64,000 nucleotides of DNA from UBA8752 sp964223495 (GTDB lineage Bacteria > Bacteroidota > Bacteroidia > Flavobacteriales_D > Sanyastnellaceae), in the NCBI GenBank assembly GCA_964223495.1, contig CAXQGL010000024.1, positions 42,577 to 106,576 on the forward strand. Direction: 5' to 3'. Positions within the stretch are counted from its first letter, which is position 1. Every line of letters begins with the position of its first letter. The notes under the pieces were generated by a model, which saw only the letters and a program-made list of their open reading frames with translations, searched no databases and was not told the DNA's origin. Of this stretch, positions 34,060 to 42,786 are shown piece by piece. Both the position numbers and the translations under genes were made by a program.

Positions 34060-35621
34060 GCGCGACGAGGGTTCATTCCCAGCGGGCCATGCTCGCATTC
34101 TTTTGGGTGGTGGGTTGCCCGGCGCTCGCACAGGATTTCCAATGGGTTGAACTGGCCGCGACGCCGGGTGATGACGTGGTGCTGGGCGTGGACCGCGACC
34201 ACCTTCTGCTGTTGTCCCACCCCGGTGAGGCCCCTGCGGATTGGTCCGGATCCGAGACACGGATGGCGCGCCTCGAGGCATCGCCTTGGCAGGTTTCCAT
34301 TCCTGAGGTGTGGGGCCATGTGCCGCAGGTGGAGGAAGGTTGGGTCGAGACCGGTGAGATCCTGCACCTCGACATCGATCCGGTCTACGGAATGGCCGTT
34401 TTGAGCACCTTGTTGGAAGGGAGGGGACAACTCTGGCTGAGCAGCCAGACCGGCCAGGGGCCCAATCGCTGGAATCCCCCGTGGCGGGTGCCCGCATTGG
34501 AGGCATTCAATGGAGATTGCGCTTTTGCTGCTTTCGACGTGCATCCGGATCGAGCCGGGGACATCCTGGTGGCCCTGCGCCCGAGGATGCTGGGTGAGCC
34601 GGACCAACGCATTCCTGATGCCGGCGAATGGAAGGGCGGATACGACGTGGCGCGCATCCCGAGGTTGGGGGGATACCAGCAGATCTGGTTGTTGGATGGA
34701 CTCAACAGTGCTGCGGACGAAAGGGCCTTGGTCCCCGGTCCCGATGGGGGTGGGTGGCTTTCCACCGAGCGGTTGAAGGGCGCCGGAGGATTGGACCCTT
34801 GGTGGTGTCCATCCATACCATCCGGGAGTCCGGATGTGTCGGGAGGGGCCATCAAATTGCAGGGGCACACACTCGAGGCCCGTTGCGGGAACCGGTTGAT
34901 GGAGGGCCTCAGATGGCAGGTTTTCACTGCTGGTGGATCACCGCTTGCCAGGTTGGAGACCGATGAAAAAGGCCGCATCGATCTGGGCATGCTCAGCATG
35001 GAGGCCCGCTATGATTTCGAATTGGTCGGCGCTCCTCCTGAAGGATGCCATGAAGCCGTGGTCTATTGGAGGGATGAATCCGGGCGCATCGTGCGGCGTT
35101 ACACCATCGAGGGGGAGCGTTGGAGTCTGTCGATGCTCGCCGTCCTTCCCCTCGATGGGTGGCGGGAATCGAGGCCGGACGGTTCTGCATTGCCTGAACT
35201 CGATGCCATCCGGATGGAAAGTGTGCGCACTGACTTGCCGGCGGAATTGGACTGGGTCATCTTCCATTCCATCGGTCAGAAGACGCTGTCGAGGCGGGAC
35301 CGCAATCACCTCCGTGCCCTTGCACATCAGCTGCGTTCCCGACCGGGAGATGTGGTGTACATCGTGGGCCATGCCAGCAGCGATGGCGATCGGAATGCCA
35401 ATGCTGTACTCGCTGCAGAGCGGGCCCGACATGTGGCTGCACAGCTTGAATTCGCAGGATTGTCCGCAGCCCAGATCCGTTTCGAGGGCAGGGGGGATGA
35501 GTGGCCCATGGAGCGCTGCCCACCGGGTGTGGATTGTCCGGACGGCCCGCTTGAGCGGAGCAGAAGGACGGAATTGCACATCGAGATCGGAGGGCGGTCC
35601 CATGGCGGTCCGATGCAGTAA
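34056..35621 (+). CDS. OmpA-family envelope protein
   Basis: This 521-residue secreted protein has an N-terminal signal (MLAFFWVVGCPALAQ after a short polar extension), about 370 residues of unknown fold, and a C-terminal OmpA-like peptidoglycan-binding domain. The latter is recognised by VVYIVGHASSDGDRNANAVLAAERARHVAAQL and by RFEGRGDE followed by RRTELHIEI. The middle region has no recognised motif. Its TAA stop codon lies within the -7 box of panD. It overlaps the DUF3109 gene by 4 bases. Confidence 0.82.
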   Translation: MSATRVHSQRAMLAFFWVVGCPALAQDFQWVELAATPGDDVVLGVDRDHLLLLSHPGEAPADWSGSETRMARLEASPWQVSIPEVWGHVPQVEEGWVETGEILHLDIDPVYGMAVLSTLLEGRGQLWLSSQTGQGPNRWNPPWRVPALEAFNGDCAFAAFDVHPDRAGDILVALRPRMLGEPDQRIPDAGEWKGGYDVARIPRLGGYQQIWLLDGLNSAADERALVPGPDGGGWLSTERLKGAGGLDPWWCPSIPSGSPDVSGGAIKLQGHTLEARCGNRLMEGLRWQVFTAGGSPLARLETDEKGRIDLGMLSMEARYDFELVGAPPEGCHEAVVYWRDESGRIVRRYTIEGERWSLSMLAVLPLDGWRESRPDGSALPELDAIRMESVRTDLPAELDWVIFHSIGQKTLSRRDRNHLRALAHQLRSRPGDVVYIVGHASSDGDRNANAVLAAERARHVAAQLEFAGLSAAQIRFEGRGDEWPMERCPPGVDCPDGPLERSRRTELHIEIGGRSHGGPMQ

Positions 35622-35626
35622 TTTCG
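35619..35626 (+). promoter_or_regulatory. -7 box of panD, containing the upstream stop codon
   Basis: TAATTTCG is followed by CGCC and the ATG at 35631. Its first three bases are the stop codon of the OmpA-family gene. Confidence 0.6.
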
Positions 35627-35630
35627 CGCC

Positions 35631-35984
35631 ATGCGCATCGAAGTCATGCGGGCCAAGCTGCACCGCATCACGGTCACCCAAGCGGACCTGAACTACATCG
35701 GGAGCATCACCTTGGATCTGGACCTCATCGAGGCCGCCGGACTTGTGGCAGGTGAGAAGGTTCAGGTCGTGAACTGCAACAACGGTGAAAGGCTCGAAAC
35801 CTATGTGATCGAAGGAGCACGGGGTTCAGGTGAGGTCTGTCTCAATGGTCCCGCTGCGCGACGTTGCCAGCCCGGAGACATTGTGATCGTCATCGCATAC
35901 GGCAGCATGACCATAGAGGAAGCCAAGGTGTTCAAGCCCACCCTGGTCTTTCCCGACACCGCCACCAACAGGATTGCCGGATGA
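35631..35984 (+). CDS. panD: Aspartate 1-decarboxylase precursor
   Basis: PanD makes beta-alanine from aspartate for pantothenate and CoA. It is a pyruvoyl enzyme that cleaves itself between Gly24 and Ser25, visible in NYIGSITLD. The 117-residue length, KLHRITVTQADL and the C-terminal GDIVIVIAYGSM are typical. The start at 35631 is supported by the promoter box 4 bases before it. The stop overlaps the flippase-like gene by 4 bases. Confidence 0.96.
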   Translation: MRIEVMRAKLHRITVTQADLNYIGSITLDLDLIEAAGLVAGEKVQVVNCNNGERLETYVIEGARGSGEVCLNGPAARRCQPGDIVIVIAYGSMTIEEAKVFKPTLVFPDTATNRIAG

Positions 35985-36991
35985 AGGGCAGCATCGGTCG
36001 CATATTGAAATACGCGCTGATGCTGGGCATCGGGGTCTTGCTCTTCGCCCTCGCCATGAAGGGCGTCGACGATCCACAGGCCCTTTGGGATGACATGCGG
36101 AGTGCGAGCGGCTGGAGTATCGGGGCCAGCTTCGCGATGGGATACCTCGCCATCGTGAGCCGGGGGATGCGCTGGCTGATCCTTCTGGAGCCCCTCGGGC
36201 ACAAGCCGAAGATGGGCAACAGCATCCATGCGGTGGCCTTCAGTTACTTCTCCAATGCCTTCGTTCCCAGGAGCGGTGAACTGGCCCGATGTGGTGCCCT
36301 CAACCAGACTGATGACATTCCCGTGGACGAGCTTTTCGGCACGGTGATCTCCGAGCGCGTGGTCGACTTTGCACTGTTGTTCCTGCTGACTGGAGTCGCC
36401 CTCCTGTCCAACATGGACACTTTTCTGGCCTTCAGCGCATCCTTCGACCTGCCCGGCGGGGGCCCATTGCCTTGGCTTGCAGGAGCTGCGTTGCTTGTCG
36501 TGGTCGGAGCGGTCATCGCCTGGCGCAAACGGGAGGCACTTTCGCGGGTCCCCTTGTTCGGAAAGGTGTTCGGCTTCATCGAAGGCATCGGCAGGGGATT
36601 GGCCAGTGTCCGGTACATGAGGCGCAAATGGGCATTCCTGGGCCATACAGCCTTCATCTGGGTCATGTACTTCCTGATGACCTATGTGATCTTCCTGGGC
36701 ATCGATGCCCTTCGTGAATTGACGCCGGGCATGGCCCTGTTCGTCATGATGGCGGGAGGATTCGGCATGGTGATTCCATCACCCGGAGGCATCGGAAGCT
36801 ATCAGCTGGCGGTCCAATACGCACTGGTGGCCCTCGGCTTCAACGAAGTCCTCGGTTTGGCGACGGCCAATGTCATTTGGGCAACACAGACCGGGATGAT
36901 CATCACCACCGGGGGCATCGGCTATTTGTTCCTGCTGGCGGCAGGATTGAAGAAGGGCAAGAACCCATCCACCCAGGAGGCGACCGCATGA
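35981..36991 (+). CDS. Flippase-like membrane protein (UPF0104/LPG synthase TM family), copy B
   Basis: This 336-residue membrane protein belongs to the same family as the 31199-32245 product. It has about eight hydrophobic segments and the motifs SRGMRWLILLEPLG, SYFSNAFVPRSGELARC and VIPSPGGIGSYQLAV. It probably functions in transbilayer movement of lipids or glycolipids, which is inferred from the family only. It overlaps panD and rfaE2 by 4 bases on either side. Confidence 0.85.
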   Translation: MKGSIGRILKYALMLGIGVLLFALAMKGVDDPQALWDDMRSASGWSIGASFAMGYLAIVSRGMRWLILLEPLGHKPKMGNSIHAVAFSYFSNAFVPRSGELARCGALNQTDDIPVDELFGTVISERVVDFALLFLLTGVALLSNMDTFLAFSASFDLPGGGPLPWLAGAALLVVVGAVIAWRKREALSRVPLFGKVFGFIEGIGRGLASVRYMRRKWAFLGHTAFIWVMYFLMTYVIFLGIDALRELTPGMALFVMMAGGFGMVIPSPGGIGSYQLAVQYALVALGFNEVLGLATANVIWATQTGMIITTGGIGYLFLLAAGLKKGKNPSTQEATA

Positions 36992-37482
36992 GCCGTGTGC
37001 ATGACATCAATGCCTTGCATGCCCTCCGGGAGCAATGGCGCAGGGAAGGCCGTCGCGTGGTCTTCACCAATGGTGTCTTCGACTTGTTGCACAGGGGCCA
37101 CGTGGGTTATCTCGATGCCGCGGCGTCCATGGGGGATGTGCTCGTGGTGGGCATCAATGACGACGCCAGTGTGCGTCGCCTCGGCAAGGGCGAAGACCGT
37201 CCCATTGTCCAGGAAGGCGACCGGGCCTTCGTGGTGGCTGGATTGCGTTGCGTGGAGGCCGTGGTCCTGTTCGAAGAAGACACCCCGCTGAAATTGATTC
37301 AAGCCATCGGGCCCGATGTCCTGGTGAAAGGGGGGGATTACGACGCTGATTGCACGGACCCGGAAGACGCCCGCTACATCGTGGGCAGTGCGGAGGTACG
37401 TGAGGCGGGTGGCGAGGTGGCGACCATCGCCTTCATTCCAGGCCACAGCACCACGGCCATTGCGGATCGGCTCAAGGGCTGA
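36988..37482 (+). CDS. rfaE2: Heptose-1-phosphate adenylyltransferase (stand-alone HldE C-terminal domain)
   Basis: The enzyme transfers AMP from ATP to D-glycero-beta-D-manno-heptose 1-phosphate for ADP-heptose synthesis. The 164-residue nucleotidyltransferase has the signature VFTNGVFDLLHRGHVGYLD, with the HIGH-like RGHV, then VKGGDYD and FIPGHSTTAI. In enterobacteria this is the second half of HldE; here it is a separate gene, and the kinase half is not adjacent. It overlaps the flippase-like gene by 4 bases. Confidence 0.92.
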   Translation: MSRVHDINALHALREQWRREGRRVVFTNGVFDLLHRGHVGYLDAAASMGDVLVVGINDDASVRRLGKGEDRPIVQEGDRAFVVAGLRCVEAVVLFEEDTPLKLIQAIGPDVLVKGGDYDADCTDPEDARYIVGSAEVREAGGEVATIAFIPGHSTTAIADRLKG

Positions 37483-37505
37483 GGGCGTCGCCTGCACATG
37501 AAAAA

Positions 37506-37522
37506 GGCCCTTCGAGAGGGCC
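37506..37522 (-). terminator. Terminator of the accB-accC unit
   Basis: The stem GGCCCT/AGGGCC with a 5-base loop is followed on the minus strand by five T. It lies 26 bases beyond the accC stop codon. Confidence 0.7.
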
Positions 37523-37547
37523 CTTTCCAGATTGGATGTCTTGCGCC

Positions 37548-38882
37548 TCAGACCGTTTCCTCTTCCAGGAATTTGGTTGTGAAGTCCCCGCTGCGGAAAC
37601 GGTCGTGCGCCATGAGCTTCTGGTGGAAGGGGATGGTGGTCTTCACCCCTTCGATGATGTACTCGTCCAGGGCCCGCTGCATCTTGGTGATGGCTTCGTC
37701 GCGCGTCTGGGCGACCACGATCAGTTTGGCGACCATGCTGTCGTAATGCGGAGGGATGCGGTATCCGGCGTAGACGTGGGTATCGATGCGGATGCCGTGT
37801 CCGCCCGGTCCGTGGTAGTCCGTGACCGTGCCCGGGCTTGGGGCGAAATTCCGGTCGGGGTCCTCGGCATTGATGCGGCACTGGATGGCGTGCATCTTCG
37901 GGTAGTAGTTCCGTCCTGAGATCGGGTCGCCGTGGGCGAGCTTGATTTGCTCCTTGATGAGGTCGTAATCGACCACCTCCTCGGTGATGGTGTGCTCGAC
38001 CTGGATCCGGGTGTTCATCTCCATGAAGTAGAAGTTCCGGTTGGCATCGACCAGGAATTCCACGGTGCCCACGCCCTCATACTTCACGGCCTCCCCGGCA
38101 GCGATGGCGGCCTGTCCCATCTTCTCGCGGAGGTCGTCCGTCATGAAGGGAGAAGGCGTCTCTTCGACGAGCTTCTGGTGGCGGCGTTGGATGGAGCAGT
38201 CGCGCTCGGACAGGTGGCAGCACTTGCCGTTCTTGTCGCCCGCGATCTGGATTTCGATGTGGCGGGGCTCCGTCACGAACTTCTCCATGTACATGCCGTC
38301 GTTGCCGAAGGCGGCCCCGGCCTCGCGGCGGGTGGTGTCCCAGGCATCTGTGGTGTCCTCATCGTTGTGGCAAACGCGCATGCCGCGGCCTCCACCACCG
38401 GCGGTGGCCTTGAGCATGACGGGGTAGCCGATCTCCTTGGCACATGCGAGCGCCTCATCGAGGCTGTCGAGGATGCCTTCGCTGCCTGGAATGGTGGGCA
38501 CGCCTGCTGCGGCCATGGTGGCCTTGGCGGACGCCTTGTCGCCCATGGCCTCGATCATCTCGGGAGAAGCCCCGATGAATTTGATGTCATTTTCACCGCA
38601 GACCTTGGAGAATTGGGCATTCTCGGAGAGGAAGCCGTATCCGGGATGGATGGCATCCGCATTGGTGATTTCCGCAGCAGCGATGATGTTGGGGATGTTG
38701 AGGTAGCTCTGGGCACTCTGGGCAGGGCCGATGCAGACGGCCTCATCCGCAAAGCGGACATGGAGGCTTTCCGCATCCGCGGTGGAGTACACGGCCACCG
38801 TCTTGATGCCCATCTCCTTGCACGTACGGATGACCCGCAGGGCGATTTCGCCACGGTTGGCGATCAGGATTTTCTTGAACAT
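37548..38882 (-). CDS. accC: Acetyl-CoA carboxylase, biotin carboxylase subunit
   Basis: AccC carboxylates biotin on BCCP with ATP and bicarbonate, the first half-reaction of fatty acid synthesis. The 444-residue protein has the N-terminal KKILIANRGEIALRVIRT, the ATP-grasp glycine loop TAGGGGRGMRVCH, and EMNTRIQVEH with the metal and bicarbonate site. It follows accB by 25 bases. Confidence 0.97.
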   Translation of the reverse strand: MFKKILIANRGEIALRVIRTCKEMGIKTVAVYSTADAESLHVRFADEAVCIGPAQSAQSYLNIPNIIAAAEITNADAIHPGYGFLSENAQFSKVCGENDIKFIGASPEMIEAMGDKASAKATMAAAGVPTIPGSEGILDSLDEALACAKEIGYPVMLKATAGGGGRGMRVCHNDEDTTDAWDTTRREAGAAFGNDGMYMEKFVTEPRHIEIQIAGDKNGKCCHLSERDCSIQRRHQKLVEETPSPFMTDDLREKMGQAAIAAGEAVKYEGVGTVEFLVDANRNFYFMEMNTRIQVEHTITEEVVDYDLIKEQIKLAHGDPISGRNYYPKMHAIQCRINAEDPDRNFAPSPGTVTDYHGPGGHGIRIDTHVYAGYRIPPHYDSMVAKLIVVAQTRDEAITKMQRALDEYIIEGVKTTIPFHQKLMAHDRFRSGDFTTKFLEEETV

Positions 38883-38907
38883 GTGGTGAATCGATGGGTG
38901 GGCCGGA

Positions 38908-39459
38908 TCAGACCGGTTCCACGAGGAAGAGAGGCTGGTCGTACTCTACCGGACTGTTGTCGTCCACGAGAATCTTCACGATGCGCCCCGAAACCTCACT
39001 CTCGATCTCATTGAAGAGCTTCATCGCCTCGATGGTGCACACCGTATCGCCAGCCTTGACGGAGGAGCCTACTTCGACGAAGTTATCCTTGTCCGGAGAG
39101 GGCTTGCGATAGAAGGTGCCGATCATCGGACTCTTGATTTCCAGCAGACCGGCATCGGGAGCCGCCTCCTTCGGGGCAGCCGCAGCGGGCGCCGGTGCGG
39201 GCGCAGGTTCCGGCGCGGGTGCAACGGGCATCGGGGCCGGCGCAGGCATGGCGGTTTGAACGGGCATGGGCATCGCCATTCCTGCCGGCATCGCTACCTG
39301 CAGGGTTTGCGGTGCCTCAGGGGCTGCAGCCTTGCCACGTTTGCCGCCGTTCCCAGCGCTCTTGATGGTGATCTTGAAATCCTTTCGTTCGATCTCAACC
39401 TCGTTCACGCCAGACTTGGCGACGAACTTGATCAGGTCCTGTATTTCTTCCTGGGTCAT
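38908..39459 (-). CDS. accB: Acetyl-CoA carboxylase, biotin carboxyl carrier protein
   Basis: BCCP carries biotin between AccC and the carboxyltransferase. The 183-residue protein has an N-terminal helix (IQDLIKFVAKSGVNEVEI), a long Ala/Pro/Met-rich flexible linker (about 45-105), and the biotinyl domain with CTIEAMKLFNEIESE, where the biotin lysine is K147. It is located between fabH and accC as in other Bacteroidota. Confidence 0.96.
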   Translation of the reverse strand: MTQEEIQDLIKFVAKSGVNEVEIERKDFKITIKSAGNGGKRGKAAAPEAPQTLQVAMPAGMAMPMPVQTAMPAPAPMPVAPAPEPAPAPAPAAAAPKEAAPDAGLLEIKSPMIGTFYRKPSPDKDNFVEVGSSVKAGDTVCTIEAMKLFNEIESEVSGRIVKILVDDNSPVEYDQPLFLVEPV

Positions 39460-39547
39460 GGTCTGTTTGACTTGGGGGACCGGTTAAATCCAGAGGGACA
39501 AAGTAACCGCAAATTCACTGGAGGTCATCTCGACCCGCTGCTTGAGT

Positions 39548-40558
39548 TCAGTTTGCGGTGGGTTCCATGGCCCATTTGAGCCAAATGCTGCCCCAGGTGA
39601 ACCCGCCGCCGAAGCTGCTGAGAATGAGGTTCTCTCCCGGTGTGAGGCGTTCCGCCCACTCCCACAGGCACAGTGGAATCGTCGCCGCAGTGGTGTTGCC
39701 GTATTTCTCGATGTTGATCATCACTTTGTCGCGGCCGACACCCATACGGTTGGCGGTGGCGTCGATGATCCGAAGGTTTGCCTGGTGGGGTACCAACCAG
39801 GAGACATCGTCAGCGGAAAGCCCATTCCGCTCCATGATCTCATAGCTGACATCCGCCATGGAAGTCACGGCAGCCTTGAATACCGGCTTGCCGTCCTGTT
39901 CGATGTAATGCAGTCCGGCCGCTACGGTTTCCGCGGTGGATGGATTGAGTGATCCGCCGCCCTGCATGCGCAGATATTGGCTGCCGGCCCCATCGCTGCG
40001 CAGGATGGCGTCCTGGATGCCGGTCGCTCCCGTGGTGTCCGCTTCGAGCAGGACGCCTGCCGCAGCATCTCCGAACAGGACGCAAGTGGTCCGGTCCGTG
40101 TAGTCCACGATGCTGCTCATTTTGTCGGATCCCACGACGATCACCCGCTTGTGGGTGCCTGAAGAGATGAATTGTCCTCCAGTCCGAAGGGCGAACAGGA
40201 ATCCGCTGCACGCCGCACTCAGATCGAATCCCCACGCGTTGTTGGCTCCCGCTTTGTGACAGGCGAGCTGGGCCGTGGAAGGAAAGAACATGTCCGGGGT
40301 GACCGTAGCGATGATCACCAGGTCAATGGAATCAGGCGAGATGTCGCGCTGGGCACACAAACCCTTGATGACTTCGGCGGCCATGTCGGATGTGGCCTTG
40401 GTGGGGTCCTTCAGGATGCGGCGCTCCGAAATGCCCGTGCGGGTCCGGATCCACTCGTCATTGGTTTCGACCATCTTCTCGAGGTCGGCATTGGTCAGCT
40501 TGTCTTCCGGCAACCAGCCATGGACGGCGGTGATGGCGGCGGTTTGAGGTGAACTCAT
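39548..40558 (-). CDS. fabH: 3-oxoacyl-ACP synthase III
   Basis: FabH starts fatty acid synthesis by condensing acetyl-CoA or a branched acyl-CoA with malonyl-ACP. The 336-residue protein has the catalytic triad Cys117 (DLSAACSGF), His258 (VPHQANLRI) and Asn288 (YGNTTAA). TNDEWIRTRTGISERR is the classic N-terminal motif. A TATTTTCG box at 40596-40603 gives it its own promoter after the rpmF terminator. Confidence 0.96.
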   Translation of the reverse strand: MSSPQTAAITAVHGWLPEDKLTNADLEKMVETNDEWIRTRTGISERRILKDPTKATSDMAAEVIKGLCAQRDISPDSIDLVIIATVTPDMFFPSTAQLACHKAGANNAWGFDLSAACSGFLFALRTGGQFISSGTHKRVIVVGSDKMSSIVDYTDRTTCVLFGDAAAGVLLEADTTGATGIQDAILRSDGAGSQYLRMQGGGSLNPSTAETVAAGLHYIEQDGKPVFKAAVTSMADVSYEIMERNGLSADDVSWLVPHQANLRIIDATANRMGVGRDKVMINIEKYGNTTAATIPLCLWEWAERLTPGENLILSSFGGGFTWGSIWLKWAMEPTAN

Positions 40559-40595
40559 CGCAAGTTGTGTTGTCCGCCTGCAAGAGGCGTGGCGG

Positions 40596-40603
40596 CGAAA
40601 ATA
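40596..40603 (-). promoter_or_regulatory. -7 box of fabH
   Basis: TATTTTCG on the minus strand lies 37 bases before the fabH ATG and just after the rpmF terminator. Confidence 0.55.
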
Positions 40604-40663
40604 GGATGCCCTGCTCCCGCGCCCGTATCTGCGTAAAGGTTGGGGTCACGACAGGATGTGGAA

Positions 40664-40695
40664 AAACCCGCTTCGGCAGCCTGCCGGGCGGGTTT
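40664..40695 (-). terminator. Terminator after rpmF
   Basis: A long hairpin has outer stem AAACCCGC/GCGGGTTT and inner stem CGGCA/TGCCG; on the minus strand it ends in GGGTTTTTCC. It separates rpmF from fabH. Confidence 0.75.
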
Positions 40696-40719
40696 CCATA
40701 AAATCCGGAGGGAGGATGT

Positions 40720-40914
40720 TCAGGCTTCGGCGCCTTCCTTCTCCATCACCACGCGCCCCTTGTAGTAGAGCTTTCCCTCGTACCAATGGGCGCGGTGGAA
40801 CATGTGGGCCTGTCCCGTGGTGGAACAGGTGGACACGTTGGGCGTTTCGGCCTTGTAGTGCGTCCGGCGCTTGCGGGAGCGCGTCTTGCTTTGGCGTCGC
40901 TTGGGATGTGCCAT
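40720..40914 (-). CDS. rpmF: 50S ribosomal protein L32
   Basis: L32 is a small basic protein of the large subunit. The 64-residue sequence starts AHPKRRQSKTRSRKRRTH, the L32 signature, and continues VSTCSTTGQAHMFHRAHW. One Cys is present where zinc-binding L32 proteins have CxxC pairs, so this is a zinc-free form. It is 47 bases downstream of the DUF177 gene, its usual partner. Confidence 0.96.
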   Translation of the reverse strand: MAHPKRRQSKTRSRKRRTHYKAETPNVSTCSTTGQAHMFHRAHWYEGKLYYKGRVVMEKEGAEA

Positions 40915-40961
40915 GGTCTTGTGGTTGTTCCTCCGTGCTGTCGCACATCGGAGTCAATGGT

Positions 40962-41534
40962 TTAATCGTCTTGTGTTTCCTCCTCGATTCCTTCTTCCTG
41001 CTCCTGGTCCTGCGCAGAGGACATTCCCCTCAACGCGGCCCACCTCGGATCCGTCTCCTCCTGCACTTCCTGCGGCGCATCCTCCACACTGCCGGTCAGG
41101 TACCGCAACACCTGTGGGTCACAGTCCATCTCCAGTTCGTGCGTCCGTCGGAGGGGCAGGCCCAGCACCGTCGATTCGTAGAGGAACTCCTTTACGTCCA
41201 GAAGGTGTTCCGCAGGGCCGAGGACGAGGATGTCATCGTCATTGCGGTGGGTGTGGTCTCCGAATTTCACCACGTAGCGGACGCGGTGGTCAATCGGAAG
41301 GGTCACGGGAGCGCTGCAGCGATCACAAGCGGACCGCACGGTTCCCGTCACATGGACGTCGAAGTGCATCATGCTTTCGAACCTGTCCAACTCCGCGGCG
41401 ACCTTGAGGTCGGCCGAGTCGAAGTCATCGGGCTCGAATTCCGAAAAGAACAACCCGTCCAGTTGGAAGTCGAATGCGTGCCTTCCGATGCCCAATCCCG
41501 TGTAGGGAATTTCGAATTCGGATCCTGCGCGCAT
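40962..41534 (-). CDS. DUF177 (YceD) family protein
   Basis: The 190-residue YceD/DUF177 protein is a conserved partner of rpmF and has been linked to 23S rRNA processing in other bacteria. A CDRC motif sits in the centre (RSACDRCSAPVTLPIDHRVRYVVKF), and the C-terminus is strongly acidic. Promoter TACCTTTG at 41560-41567 leaves a leader of about 20 bases. Confidence 0.9.
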   Translation of the reverse strand: MRAGSEFEIPYTGLGIGRHAFDFQLDGLFFSEFEPDDFDSADLKVAAELDRFESMMHFDVHVTGTVRSACDRCSAPVTLPIDHRVRYVVKFGDHTHRNDDDILVLGPAEHLLDVKEFLYESTVLGLPLRRTHELEMDCDPQVLRYLTGSVEDAPQEVQEETDPRWAALRGMSSAQDQEQEEGIEEETQDD

Positions 41535-41559
41535 GCGTCACCCCAACTTTGAGGGGGGG

Positions 41560-41567
41560 CAAAGGTA
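41560..41567 (-). promoter_or_regulatory. -7 box of the DUF177-rpmF unit
   Basis: TACCTTTG matches TAnnTTTG exactly and lies 25 bases before the ATG at 41534, inside the 71-base gap after pdxA. Confidence 0.65.
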
Positions 41568-41605
41568 CGGTTTTCGATGCAATGGCAAACGGTGGCCCCA
41601 ACAGG

Positions 41606-42673
41606 TCAATACCGCTCCCGCTCACCGTCCCGTTTCTTCGAGATCTGAAGCGGGTTGGCATGGAGCTCGCGATGTTCACCGCGGTTCCTCCGGATGTCCG
41701 CGGCCGCCCAACAGGCGGACCTGAGGCTCGACCCATCTGCTTCTCCCCGCCCTGCAATGTCGAACGCCGTTCCGTGGTCGGGACTGGTCCGCACCACAGG
41801 CAGTCCGGCGGTGAAATTGACACCATGACCGAAGGCAAGGCTCTTGAACGGCACCAGCCCTTGATCGTGGTACATGGCCAAAACCCCGTCGAAGTGACGA
41901 TAGCCACCCGTCCCGAAGAATCCATCCGCCCCGAAGGGGCCCTGTACCTTGTAGCCTTCCTCCTGAAGGGCACGGACCGCGGGAAGGATGATGGTCTTTT
42001 CTTCTTCCCCGATCAGGCCGTTGTCGCCCGCATGGGGATTCAATCCCAGAATGGCCAGCCGTGGAGTGGCGATGCCGAAATCCCGTTCGAGGCTTTCGTG
42101 CAGGATCCGGGCTTTTTTCATGATGGCATCCTTACTCAGATTGGAGGCCACATCCTTGAGGGGCACATGGCCTGTGACCACACCGACCCGAAGGGCATCT
42201 GACGCCAGGATCATCAGGACATCCTCTACACCGGCCATGTTGGCCAAATATTCCGTGTGACCGGGAAATTTGAATTTGCCGCCCTGTATGGTGTCCTTGT
42301 TGATGGGGGCGGTGACCAGCACATCCACCTTGGTGGCCGCCAGATCCGCCACTGCCGCCTCGAGGCTGAGACGCGCGAATTCACCTGCGTCCGGATGGGG
42401 TTGGCCCCAGTCCGGGTCCGGCATGGCATCCGTAATGTCCACGCAGTGGAGCGTGCCGGTCTTGGCGCTTGCCGGGTCCTCTGTAGATTGGATGTCCACC
42501 CGGACCTCGAACTGCTGGGCCAGTTTGCGCAGGGATTCGGTATGCCCGTACACCACGGGGATGAGATCCTGCAGGACGCGTTCGTCGGAGAATGCCTTCA
42601 GGATGCATTCCGAGCCTATGCCATGGGGGTCGCCCCAAGTGATGCCGATGCGTACGGGTTTGGACGATGCCAT
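41606..42673 (-). CDS. pdxA: 4-hydroxythreonine-4-phosphate dehydrogenase
   Basis: PdxA oxidises 4-phosphohydroxy-L-threonine in pyridoxal phosphate synthesis. The 355-residue protein has RIGITWGDPHGIGSE at the N-terminus, VTAPINKDTI, TGHVPLKDV with a metal His, and YHDQGLVPFKSLAFG, then VRTSPDHGTAFDIAG. The start at 42673 is supported by TAACTTCG 5 bases upstream; the frame is open further. It is first in the pdxA-DUF177-rpmF-fabH-accB-accC gene order. Confidence 0.95.
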   Translation of the reverse strand: MASSKPVRIGITWGDPHGIGSECILKAFSDERVLQDLIPVVYGHTESLRKLAQQFEVRVDIQSTEDPASAKTGTLHCVDITDAMPDPDWGQPHPDAGEFARLSLEAAVADLAATKVDVLVTAPINKDTIQGGKFKFPGHTEYLANMAGVEDVLMILASDALRVGVVTGHVPLKDVASNLSKDAIMKKARILHESLERDFGIATPRLAILGLNPHAGDNGLIGEEEKTIILPAVRALQEEGYKVQGPFGADGFFGTGGYRHFDGVLAMYHDQGLVPFKSLAFGHGVNFTAGLPVVRTSPDHGTAFDIAGRGEADGSSLRSACWAAADIRRNRGEHRELHANPLQISKKRDGERERY

Positions 42674-42678
42674 GGTCG

Positions 42679-42686
42679 CGAAGTTA
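42679..42686 (-). promoter_or_regulatory. -7 box 5 bases before the pdxA start
   Basis: TAACTTCG is followed by CGACC and the ATG ending at 42673. It fixes the start codon in a longer open frame. Confidence 0.6.
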
Positions 42687-42786
42687 CTCCGGAAGAAACT
42701 CGGGAGTCCCGAACCGGAATCCGGCGCATGATGGGATTTTTTACACCGTTCGCCAACTTCCTCACCCGCTGCGCGTTTACCTTTCG

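Noticed and set aside
39160..39330. Ala/Pro/Met repeats in accB as an unusual repeat element
   Set aside because: This is the normal flexible linker of biotin carboxyl carrier proteins.
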